From Nitrospira sp. (lineage in GTDB: Bacteria > Nitrospirota > Thermodesulfovibrionia > Thermodesulfovibrionales > Dissulfurispiraceae), in assembly GCA_002634385.1 (NCBI GenBank), contig NSJL01000005.1, positions 1 to 64,000 on the forward strand: a stretch of DNA of 64,000 nucleotides, given 5' to 3'. The position numbers and the translations under genes are program-made. Shown here piece by piece: positions 36,267-43,653 of this stretch. Numbering within the stretch: position 1 is the stretch's first letter; every line of letters starts with the position of its first letter. The notes beneath the pieces were generated by a model. That model searched no databases, had not been told where the DNA came from, and saw nothing but the letters and a program-made list of their open reading frames with translations.

Positions 36267-36709
36267 CGGCAGGGAAAGGGGAGGGGCCGCAAAGAGATTT
36301 CGAGCCGAGGATTGTGGGGTTCCTTTGCAATTGGTGCTCCTATGCCGGTGCGGATAAGGCCGGGACCGCGCAGAACCCGTATCCGCCCAATGTCAGTGTC
36401 ATACGAGTGATGTGCAGCGGGAGGGTCGATCCCCAATTTGTCCTGAAAGCCTTCGAAAAGGGAGCCGACGGTGTTATAATACTCGCGTGTCATCCGGGAG
36501 ACTGCCACTATAAGGAGGGCAACTACCGCGCGGTCCAGCGTCACCGCATGCTGTTGCGGCTCCTGGGACAGCTCGGCATCGAAGAGCAACGGTGCCGTTT
36601 CGATTATGTATCTGCGGGGGAGGGGGACAGGTTCGTCTCTGTGATCACGGATACAGTAGAGGCGGTCAGAAGATTGGGACCGCTACGGCGGGGGAACGGC
36701 GGACAATAA
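36263..36709 (+). CDS. mvhD: Methyl-viologen-reducing hydrogenase delta subunit (MvhD)
   Basis: A 148-residue [2Fe-2S] protein that connects MvhAG to HdrA. The family signatures FLCNWCSYAGADKAG, PPNVSVIRVMCSGRVDP and LACHPGDCHYKEGNY are all present. The final cysteine of HPGDC, which is Sec in some relatives, is encoded by TGC here. Its ATG overlaps the hdrA stop, implying a fixed stoichiometry. The gene after it is TusA-like. Confidence 0.92.
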   Translation: MTAGKGEGPQRDFEPRIVGFLCNWCSYAGADKAGTAQNPYPPNVSVIRVMCSGRVDPQFVLKAFEKGADGVIILACHPGDCHYKEGNYRAVQRHRMLLRLLGQLGIEEQRCRFDYVSAGEGDRFVSVITDTVEAVRRLGPLRRGNGGQ

Positions 36710-36721
36710 GGAGGAAAGGGA

Positions 36722-36943
36722 ATGGCATTGGTTACGCTTGATGCAAGGGGGCTTAAGTGCCCGCAGCCGACGCTCAAAATAACGGCGATGGCAGTGAAGA
36801 TGAAACCGGGGGATGTCCTGGAAGCGATTGCGGATTGCTCCACCTTCGAGAAGGATGTGCGGGACTGGTGCACCCGCTCCAAAAAGATCCTGCTCTGGAT
36901 CAGGGAGGAGGGGAGTGCCAGGAAATGCCAGATACAATTCTGA
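36722..36943 (+). CDS. TusA/SirA-like sulfur carrier protein
   Basis: A 73-residue protein with the TusA fold signature. DARGLKCPQPTLKI contains the CPxP active cysteine near residue 14, and MKPGDVLEAIADCSTFEKDVRDWC is the typical second half, with two further cysteines. TusA-like proteins carry persulfide sulfur. AAGGAGGAAAGG precedes ATG by 2-6 bases. Co-location with Hdr/Mvh genes suggests a sulfur or thiol substrate for the complex, by analogy with sulfur-oxidising Hdr-like systems; this is inference. Confidence 0.85.
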   Translation: MALVTLDARGLKCPQPTLKITAMAVKMKPGDVLEAIADCSTFEKDVRDWCTRSKKILLWIREEGSARKCQIQF

Positions 36944-37240
36944 CGGTATCGCCTCATTGTTTCGGGTGGATGAAGATATTCTCCTGTCGCAGATGAGCAC
37001 GTATACTATCAGGTAGTTGAGAGGAAACCTCCTCGAGAAGCGTCGATTGCAAGCCCCCCATGCAGGGTGCCTACATGATGAGGGGTTGGCGGCACCGTTT
37101 CTCATGGAAAAATGCCATGAAGTTGGAAAAATTCCATGCCATTCAGGGAGGGAGAAGGGGGTCTCCAATAAAAGAAGTGTTATGAACCAATAGGGGAGAA
37201 GGGACACTTCCTGGTATCTTATTTGCTTATTTCCGGGGAT

Positions 37241-37738
37241 ATGAGGAAGATGAAGAAGCTCTTTTCTTTTTCTTTTTATATGGTGTTGCTCTGCTCACCG
37301 GCGGGCTGTCTCTTTGACAGGTCGGCTCCCTCGCAGGAGGCGGCGCTCACCGGGGGAAGAGGCGATACGGAACGCCTCGCCGCCATGGCAGGGAATGGAG
37401 AGGAGGTGACCGCTTCCTTTATCGTCGAACGGCCCGATGAGATCAGTGATGAGGAACTGATGGAGATACGGGCATCCCATACCTCCGCCGAGATGACGCT
37501 GGACGAGGCGAAGAGGCTCATCGAATTGCACGCGGACAGGCAAAAAATGCCGGAAAGCATGAGGGAATCAATATTTGAAACCCTGAAAGGGCTGGCCCGG
37601 CATATTCCGGTGAAGGAGGCGTACAAGCTTGTCTCCCTTCGTTTCAATCTTTCAGATCTGAATGAATTCAAGAGATCCGGCAGTGCCGATTACGAAAAGA
37701 GCATCGGCCTCAATGGCAGGGCAGTTTTCCGCCGATAG
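37241..37738 (+). CDS. Predicted lipoprotein of unknown function
   Basis: A 165-residue protein with a signal peptide ending in lipobox CSPAGC (Cys about 24 from 37241). The mature part is helical and acidic, with no recognised domain. An ATG at 37250 is an equally good start. It precedes the che cluster in the same direction by 77 bases. The spacer 36944-37240 shows only a short dyad-like pair, ATGGAAAAATGCCAT / TTGGAAAAATTCCATG, near 37107-37141. Confidence 0.6.
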   Translation: MRKMKKLFSFSFYMVLLCSPAGCLFDRSAPSQEAALTGGRGDTERLAAMAGNGEEVTASFIVERPDEISDEELMEIRASHTSAEMTLDEAKRLIELHADRQKMPESMRESIFETLKGLARHIPVKEAYKLVSLRFNLSDLNEFKRSGSADYEKSIGLNGRAVFRR

Positions 37739-37814
37739 TTTCCGGGTTTGACAACAAAGAAAAAGAGTATTATGATACAAACCGATTTCCCTGCAAGGGG
37801 CGGGGAGAAAGTCA

Positions 37815-38252
37815 GTGGAGAGCGGGTACGCTATGCTGGAAAAAGTGCGGATATTGATAGTGGATGACATGCCCCCGATGCGGGCATTCATCAGGGCCGG
37901 CATCAAGGCGTCCATTTCAAAGGACATTGAGATAGACGAAGCCGGAAATGCCGAAGCGGCCAGGGAGAAACTGAAGATCCAGCAGTACGATCTTATCCTG
38001 TGCGACTGGAACATGCCCGGAGTGAAGGGGACCGAGCTGTTGCAGTGGGTACGGGAGCAGGAGGGGCTGAAAAGGATCCCCTTTCTCATGGTGACTGCCC
38101 ACAACGAGAAAGATGTGGTTATGGAAGCGATCAAGTTGGGGGTGAGCGACTACCTTATGAAGCCGATCACTGTCGATGTCCTGAGCAAGAAGGTCAGGGC
38201 TGCTCTTGCCGCATCCATCCTCGGCAGACAGGGGAAAGACGCGGACGTCTGA
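37815..38252 (+). CDS. CheY-like single-domain response regulator
   Basis: A 145-residue receiver domain: acidic pocket in ILIVDDMPPMR, phospho-acceptor Asp in LILCDWNMPGVKG, Thr/Ser in FLMVTAHNE and the switch Lys in DYLMKPITVD. The GTG start at 37815 has GGGGAGAAA upstream; ATG 37833 is the alternative. As first gene of the chemosensory operon it can serve as the phosphate sink or diffusible output of CheA. Confidence 0.88.
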   Translation: MESGYAMLEKVRILIVDDMPPMRAFIRAGIKASISKDIEIDEAGNAEAAREKLKIQQYDLILCDWNMPGVKGTELLQWVREQEGLKRIPFLMVTAHNEKDVVMEAIKLGVSDYLMKPITVDVLSKKVRAALAASILGRQGKDADV

Positions 38253-38294
38253 CAGAGCGCGGCGGGGGCGCTGTATTCGGGGGAGACGGTACCG

Positions 38295-38810
38295 GTGGAA
38301 GAAAATACTTTAAAAAGCGACTGCATCCTGGAAGAGCTCAGGAGACGCAAGAGCCGCGGAAAGATCGTCGATGTGGAGGAAGAGAAGGTGAAAGTGGTCA
38401 TCTTCTCCCTCCTGGATGAATGGTATGCCTTTTACGGCAGTGAGGTGAAGGAAATACTTCACCTGACAGAAATCTTTTACGTTCCGGGCTCCCCTGATTG
38501 CATTCTCGGGGTGATCAATGTCAGGGGGGACATAGAGTCGGTAATTGCCGTCAATGCCTTCCTTGGACTTCCCGAAGGACAGCGGACCCACCGAAGCCGG
38601 ATCGCCCTGGTAGCGGCTGCCGGTGTCCGTTCCGGCATACTGGTCGATTCCATTATCGATGTGGTCGATGTCCCGGTGCGTTCCATCAGTCCTCCCCTTG
38701 CAACCCTCGATTCCCCTAAAAAGGAATATGTAGCGGGCAGCCTGCACTTCAACTCCATGAGTGTCACTCTCCTGAATATCGGGACGATCCTCGGGAGGAT
38801 TGCGGCATGA
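38295..38810 (+). CDS. CheW-like coupling protein 1
   Basis: A 171-residue SH3-type CheW adaptor. A variable N-terminal 40 residues precede the CheW core: KVVIFSLLDEWYAFYGSEVKEIL, then ILGVINVRGDIESVIAVNAFLGL and LVDSIIDVVDVPV. It couples receptors to CheA. GTG start at 38295 with GGGGGAGA upstream. It overlaps the next gene by four bases. In a Wsp reading it corresponds to WspB or WspD. Confidence 0.85.
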   Translation: MEENTLKSDCILEELRRRKSRGKIVDVEEEKVKVVIFSLLDEWYAFYGSEVKEILHLTEIFYVPGSPDCILGVINVRGDIESVIAVNAFLGLPEGQRTHRSRIALVAAAGVRSGILVDSIIDVVDVPVRSISPPLATLDSPKKEYVAGSLHFNSMSVTLLNIGTILGRIAA

Positions 38811-39268
38811 CCGGTGATCCGGGACAAAGACCCGCCTGCCCCCGGGAGATCCGGCTGCTCACCTTCACTGTCGGGGGAGTCGCCCTTGGAGTGGATGCGG
38901 ACCAGGTAGAAGGATTCCTCGAACCGGGGCAGGCCGTTTCGGCTGTTCCGGAAGGAATACCGGTCTATGACTTTCACGAGATAGTCCCTTTCCGGGGAGA
39001 ATCTTCCCGGACTGCAGCACCCTGGACTCTTTTTGTCAGACATCCGGAGACCCCCTACGGAGTTCTGATCGACAGACCCGAAGAGATTGTTCCGATACCG
39101 GTGGATTCCCTTCAGCCCCTGCCCCCTCTCCTCGCCTCCTGCTATGGAAGGCGGGGAGCTTTCTGGGGAGCGTGGGTGAGGGAGGACGCGATTATCCTGC
39201 TCGTCGATTTTTACCGACTGGGAGGGGGGAGAAATAAAATGTCAGGCCGATCGGAGGCAAAGAGATGA
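38807..39268 (+). CDS. CheW-like coupling protein 2, divergent
   Basis: A 153-residue shorter, divergent CheW-domain protein. IRLLTFTVGGVALGVDADQVEGFL at the start and YGVLIDRPEEIVPIPVDSLQPLP later keep the CheW pattern, but the central hydrophobic binding region is shortened. Its ends overlap both neighbours by four bases (ATGA), so it is translationally coupled between CheW1 and the receptor. Two CheW copies flanking one receptor is a Wsp-like trait. Confidence 0.75.
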   Translation: MTGDPGQRPACPREIRLLTFTVGGVALGVDADQVEGFLEPGQAVSAVPEGIPVYDFHEIVPFRGESSRTAAPWTLFVRHPETPYGVLIDRPEEIVPIPVDSLQPLPPLLASCYGRRGAFWGAWVREDAIILLVDFYRLGGGRNKMSGRSEAKR

Positions 39269-40971
39269 AGCTTTTTTTCAGAAAGACAGGCGGCGTCCAC
39301 AGCTCCCTGAACAACCAGGTCTTCTTGTTCTCGGTCATTCCCATGATCGTCGTCTTCTGTATCCTGACCTATCTTGCCGTATCCACCATTATCGGGCGGG
39401 GTGAAGAAAAGTTGCGGATATACAGGAACATGCTGCTCAATGAGCGCAAGGAGATGATAAGAGGCTATACGGACCTAGCGGTCAGGGCCATAGAGACCCT
39501 TCCCCGGAATGACGCGGAAAGGGCGATCAAGAGGCTCAAATATGGAAAGAACGGCTATTTCTGGATAAATGATTTCAACCATTTCATGATCTCCCACCCG
39601 GACCCGAAGCTGGAGGGGAGGGATACCAGCGACCTCCGGGACCCGAACGGGGTTTATATTCTGAAAGAGATTGTCAGGGTATGCAGGGAGAACGGGGAGG
39701 GCTTTGTCGCCTATTCATGGAAAACGCCTAATGACGAGAGGCTGCAACCGAAGATTTCCTATGCGAAAGCGATCGGGAAATGGAACTGGATCGTCGGGAC
39801 GGGCATCTACGTAAATGACATCGATGAGACGGTCGTTAAGGAGAAAGAGAGGATACAGAGGGAAGTCGCGGCCCTCATACGGAAGATCATTATCATGTCC
39901 CTTGTGGTTATGGCAGTTCTCATCTTCCTGGTCAGGTTTTTCGTCGATCGCCTGATCAACAAACCGGCGGAAAAAATAACCGAAACAGTGAAGAGATTCG
40001 ATAATGACCTTACGGTCCGCATACCGGTGACCACCCGTAACGAGATAGGCGAGCTTGCTTCCTGGTTCAATCACTACATCGAGGGGATGCGCGATGTCGT
40101 CAGCAAGGTTTCCGGAGCCGTGGCGGGGATTACGTCCTACGCTCACGAAGTTTCCCGCGCTGTCGAGCAGCAGGCGACGGTGGCCTCCCAGCAATCCGCC
40201 GCCGTAGCCGAGATCACCTCCACCATGGAAGAGCTTTCGGCCTCATCCACCCAGATAGCCGATCACTCCCATTCCGTGGTGGGAATCGCCTCCAAGACAT
40301 GGGAGGATACCAAGAAGGGAGCGAATGCGGTGGAGTCGGTCATTTTCAAGATGAACGAAATCCATAACGATAACCAGGCCAGTATCCGTGAGATTGTCGA
40401 ACTGGGAAGGAAGTCGAAGGAGATCTCGAAGGTGATGGAGATCATCAATTCGATTGCGGACCAGACCAAGCTCATCGCTTTCAATGCAGCCCTGGAGGCG
40501 TCCAGCGCCGGGGAGTCCGGCAGGAGGTTCGGTGTCGTGGCAGTGGAGATCCGCAGGCTTGCCGACAGTGTCATGGAGTCCACCGGCGAAATCGAAGCGA
40601 AGATCAATGAGATCCAGGAAGCGATCAACCGCCTGGTGATCGCGTCGGAAAAGGGTTCGAAGGGCATCCAGGAGGGAATGGAATACTCGAACCAGACAGC
40701 GACGCTGCTTATCGATATTGTGGACGCGGCCCAGGCCACCACCGATGCCGCCCGGCAGATTTCCCTCTCGACCCAGCAGCAGAAGACGGCAAGCAATCAG
40801 GTGGTGACTGCCTTGCGTGAAATCGTGGCGGGGGCAGGGCAGACTTCCGATTCCATAAACCAGATCAGTGCTATAAGCAGAGAGCTGTCCGCCCTTTCCG
40901 ATGATCTGAAGCACCTGGTGGAACGGTTCAAGGTACAGGAAACCCCGGCTGCGGGTGGCGAAGGACGATGA
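39265..40971 (+). CDS. Methyl-accepting chemotaxis protein with Cache sensor
   Basis: A 568-residue receptor. TM1 is about 22-45. The periplasmic single-Cache-type domain (46-205) has GYFWINDFNHFMISHPDPKLEGRD and WNWIVGTGIYVNDID. TM2 is about 210-232, followed by HAMP (KRFDNDLTVRIPVTTRNEIGEL) and a long signalling coiled coil whose hairpin tip reads IADQTKLIAFNAALEASSAGE. The tip departs slightly from the common E-A-A-R-A-G-E. Methylatable Glu/Gln sites flank it. GYFW-type Cache_2 sensors commonly bind small organic ligands. Confidence 0.9.
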   Translation: MKLFFRKTGGVHSSLNNQVFLFSVIPMIVVFCILTYLAVSTIIGRGEEKLRIYRNMLLNERKEMIRGYTDLAVRAIETLPRNDAERAIKRLKYGKNGYFWINDFNHFMISHPDPKLEGRDTSDLRDPNGVYILKEIVRVCRENGEGFVAYSWKTPNDERLQPKISYAKAIGKWNWIVGTGIYVNDIDETVVKEKERIQREVAALIRKIIIMSLVVMAVLIFLVRFFVDRLINKPAEKITETVKRFDNDLTVRIPVTTRNEIGELASWFNHYIEGMRDVVSKVSGAVAGITSYAHEVSRAVEQQATVASQQSAAVAEITSTMEELSASSTQIADHSHSVVGIASKTWEDTKKGANAVESVIFKMNEIHNDNQASIREIVELGRKSKEISKVMEIINSIADQTKLIAFNAALEASSAGESGRRFGVVAVEIRRLADSVMESTGEIEAKINEIQEAINRLVIASEKGSKGIQEGMEYSNQTATLLIDIVDAAQATTDAARQISLSTQQQKTASNQVVTALREIVAGAGQTSDSINQISAISRELSALSDDLKHLVERFKVQETPAAGGEGR

Positions 40972-42035
40972 AACAGATCCGGGTGCTTGTGGCTGACGAC
41001 AGCGGTTTTGCCCGTGAATTGATCATCGCCATCCTGTCCACCGACAGTGAGATCAGGGTGGTGGGAGAGGCGGTGAACGGGCGGGATGCAGTGGAAAAGG
41101 TCAAGGCTCTCAAGCCCGATATCGTCACCCTTGATATCGAAATGCCGGTCATGGACGGGCTGGAGGCCATCGAGGAGATCATGGCATCCCATGCCGTACC
41201 GATTCTTGTGGTTACCACTCGGGGAGATGCGAGGACCGCGTATGCTGCCATTGCAAAAGGGGCGCTCGACCTGGTGGCAAAGCCTGATATCAATTTGGAA
41301 GAGGCACAGGAATTCATCGATAAAATCAAGCTGCTGTCCAAAATCCGGGTGATCACCCATCTCAGCGGGAAGAGAATACCGAAAGAGGAGAAGGAGGCCC
41401 TGAAACCCGTATTCAAGGGGGGGGCGTCGGAGGACAGAATTGTCGCTATCGCTTCTTCCACCGGCGGACCCGAAGCCCTCTCCATCATTCTGTCCCGGCT
41501 TCCTTCCCCTTTCCCCTGCCCCATCGTGATCGCCCAGCATATTTCGGACGGATTCGTTTCCGGGATGGTGGAATGGCTGAAGAAGATAGCGAAGCGGGAA
41601 GTGAAAGTGCCGGCTGCAGGAGAGCCCCTTGCCCCCGGGGTGGCATATGTGTCCCCGTCGGAGCGACATATGGAAGTGACCGGGAGCCGGAGAATCGCTT
41701 TTGTGGAGAGGCACCCGAAGGATATCTACCGTCCCTCCTGCGATCTGCTCCTGTCTTCCGTAGCGGAGGTGTACGGATCCCGGGGGATCGGCATCATACT
41801 GACCGGCATGGGGAGTGACGGGGTGCAAGGGCTGGAGAGGATCAAGACTGCGGGGGGAGTTACCGTTGCCCAGGATGAAAAAACCTCTGTCGTCTTCGGG
41901 ATGCCGAAGGTGGCCATAGAGCGGGGGTGTGTCGATTCCATCCTTTCCCTCGACGAGATAAGCGGCGAAATTACGAGGCTGTTGTATGCGGGGGGGACGC
42001 CCGCCGATTCCGCTCTCCGGTCCGTCAGGCGATAA
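40968..42035 (+). CDS. cheB: Protein-glutamate methylesterase CheB
   Basis: A 355-residue receptor methylesterase. The N-terminal receiver (VLVADDSGFARELI, Asp in IVTLDIEMPVMDG) is linked to the esterase domain with catalytic Ser in IASSTGGPEAL, His in VIAQHISDGF and Asp in LTGMGSDGVQG. Its start overlaps the receptor stop (ATGA). It corresponds to WspF in a Wsp-type pathway. Confidence 0.95.
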   Translation: MKQIRVLVADDSGFARELIIAILSTDSEIRVVGEAVNGRDAVEKVKALKPDIVTLDIEMPVMDGLEAIEEIMASHAVPILVVTTRGDARTAYAAIAKGALDLVAKPDINLEEAQEFIDKIKLLSKIRVITHLSGKRIPKEEKEALKPVFKGGASEDRIVAIASSTGGPEALSIILSRLPSPFPCPIVIAQHISDGFVSGMVEWLKKIAKREVKVPAAGEPLAPGVAYVSPSERHMEVTGSRRIAFVERHPKDIYRPSCDLLLSSVAEVYGSRGIGIILTGMGSDGVQGLERIKTAGGVTVAQDEKTSVVFGMPKVAIERGCVDSILSLDEISGEITRLLYAGGTPADSALRSVRR

Positions 42036-42037
42036 CC

Positions 42038-43516
42038 ATGGAGGTAACCCTTTTCAAGGATCTTGTCAGAGAGAGGTGCGGTCTCTCCTTTGATGAGGTA
42101 AGGATGGCCACCCTGGCGGACAGTCTTCAGGCCAGGATGGCGGAGAGGGGGATCGAATCATCGGTACAGTATCTCGATTGCCTGATAAACGATCAGGACG
42201 AATTTCATACCCTGGTGAACCTCCTGACCGTGAACGAGACCTATTTTTTCCGCGAGCCGGCCCATCTGGAACTGCTCGCAAAGAGGATCGTCCCCCGGCT
42301 GCTTGCCGGAAAAAGGCCGGGAGAGAGGATACGGATAATGAGCGCGGGATGCTCCACGGGGGAGGAGCCCTATTCTCTGGTCATTGCCCTCATGGAGCAC
42401 TACGGTGTTGCACTGCAGCATTTTCTTGCGGTTATCGGAGCCGACATCGACAGCGACGCGATTGCGAAGGCGAAAAAAGGAGTCTACAAAAACCATTCCT
42501 TCCGGGGATTCCCCGACTCCCTGAAGAGCAAGTATTTTGAGCCCGTGGAAGGAAACCGTTTCCGCATCAGGAAGTGCATCAGGGAACGGGTGGAGTTCCG
42601 AACCCTCAACCTCCTCAGCGATGCGTATCCCGAAGAGGTACGGGGGATGGACGTAGTGTTTTACCGGAATGTCTCCATCTATTTCGAGCCGGAAACACAG
42701 AAAAACATTTTCAGGAAACTTGCAGACCTGCTGAACGAAAACGGCTGCCTCTTCGTAAGCTCCACCGAGACCCTCTCCCATACTATCGGGGTGCTTCCCC
42801 TGGTGGAAATAGAAGGCGTCTTCCTGTACCGGAAGAGCACCGGAGACCCTCTTGAGGGAACGAGGAGATCCCGGCGCAGCAGGGAGCTGGAGCCTCCCGA
42901 AAGGGAGCAACCCCTTCAACCCCTCTCCTCCCCCCGTCCTCCCTCTGCCGTTCCGAAGGAATCCGTGCCGCGAGGAACGAAGGGTGCTGGAGGGAGAGGG
43001 GATGTCAGTATTCTTTTCGAGCAGGCGCTTTCACTGGCGCATGAAAAGCGGTATGGAGAGGCCTTGCGTCACGTCGAAATCCTTATCGCGCAGGAGCCCT
43101 CCCTTCTCAAGGCGTACCTGCTGAAGGCGGGCATCCTGATCAATCTGAAGAGGCTCGACGAGGCCGAGAGCGCCTGTCTGCAGGGGATGGAGCGGGACCG
43201 CTGGTGTCTGGAAGCCTTTCTTCTCCGGGGGGTGATCGCAAAGCTCCGGAATGACGAGGAGGACGCCCTGAAGAGGTTCAAGGAAGCGCTGTATATTCAG
43301 TCTTCGTGCTGGCTTGCCCATTTCTGCCTGGCGGAGATACACCGGTCCCGGGGGGAGACGGACAGGGCGTGCCGCGAGTATGAGATTGTCGTCAAGCTCC
43401 TGGAAAGGGGAAACCTGAATGATCCCGGATTCACGTTCTTCCCCCTTTCCTTTTCCGTGGAGCAGATAGCGCATCTCTGCCGGCACCACCTGTCAAAACT
43501 GAAAAAGGCAGAGTAA
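42038..43516 (+). CDS. cheR: CheR methyltransferase with C-terminal TPR domain
   Basis: A 492-residue receptor methyltransferase. The N-terminal helical domain leads to the SAM site in RIMSAGCSTGEEPYSL, IGADIDSDAIAKAKKG and VVFYRNVSIYFEP. A Pro/Arg-rich linker (about 270-320) is followed by TPR-like repeats (330-470, for example RYGEALRHVEIL). The TPR extension is characteristic of WspC rather than of ordinary flagellar CheR. ATG 42038 follows the cheB stop by two bases; the longer frame runs back into cheB. Confidence 0.92.
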   Translation: MEVTLFKDLVRERCGLSFDEVRMATLADSLQARMAERGIESSVQYLDCLINDQDEFHTLVNLLTVNETYFFREPAHLELLAKRIVPRLLAGKRPGERIRIMSAGCSTGEEPYSLVIALMEHYGVALQHFLAVIGADIDSDAIAKAKKGVYKNHSFRGFPDSLKSKYFEPVEGNRFRIRKCIRERVEFRTLNLLSDAYPEEVRGMDVVFYRNVSIYFEPETQKNIFRKLADLLNENGCLFVSSTETLSHTIGVLPLVEIEGVFLYRKSTGDPLEGTRRSRRSRELEPPEREQPLQPLSSPRPPSAVPKESVPRGTKGAGGRGDVSILFEQALSLAHEKRYGEALRHVEILIAQEPSLLKAYLLKAGILINLKRLDEAESACLQGMERDRWCLEAFLLRGVIAKLRNDEEDALKRFKEALYIQSSCWLAHFCLAEIHRSRGETDRACREYEIVVKLLERGNLNDPGFTFFPLSFSVEQIAHLCRHHLSKLKKAE

Positions 43517-43643
43517 AACAGAAAAAGAAAGGTAAAGACAGAATGAAGCAGAGAACTGCAGAGAGGAACAGAAAAGAGAAAAACAGCAGTTTTTTGTCTC
43601 CTCTGTCTCATTCTGTCTCACTCTGCCTTATCTCTGTTTTTTA
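43503..43643. repeat. Long purine/pyrimidine palindrome between cheR and cheA (copy C)
   Basis: About 140 bases overlapping the last codons of cheR. The left half has AAAGACAGAATGAAGCAGAG and GAACAGAAAAGAG units. The right half has their complement, CTCTGTCTCATTCTGTCTCA and CTCTGCCTTATCTCTG. The centre AAACAGCAGTTTTTTGTCTC (about 43580-43599) is nearly the same as the centre of copy A. It ends 10 bases before the cheA ATG; AGGAG of the cheA ribosome-binding site begins right at its edge. Confidence 0.75.
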
Positions 43644-43653
43644 GGAGTTTGTC

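Noticed and set aside
36486-36530. Possible selenocysteine in MvhD at HPGDC
   Set aside because: The codon is TGC; the frame has no internal stop.
37060-37141. Sigma-54 promoter near TTGGCGGCACCG
   Set aside because: The -12 element (TTGC) is absent at the required spacing.
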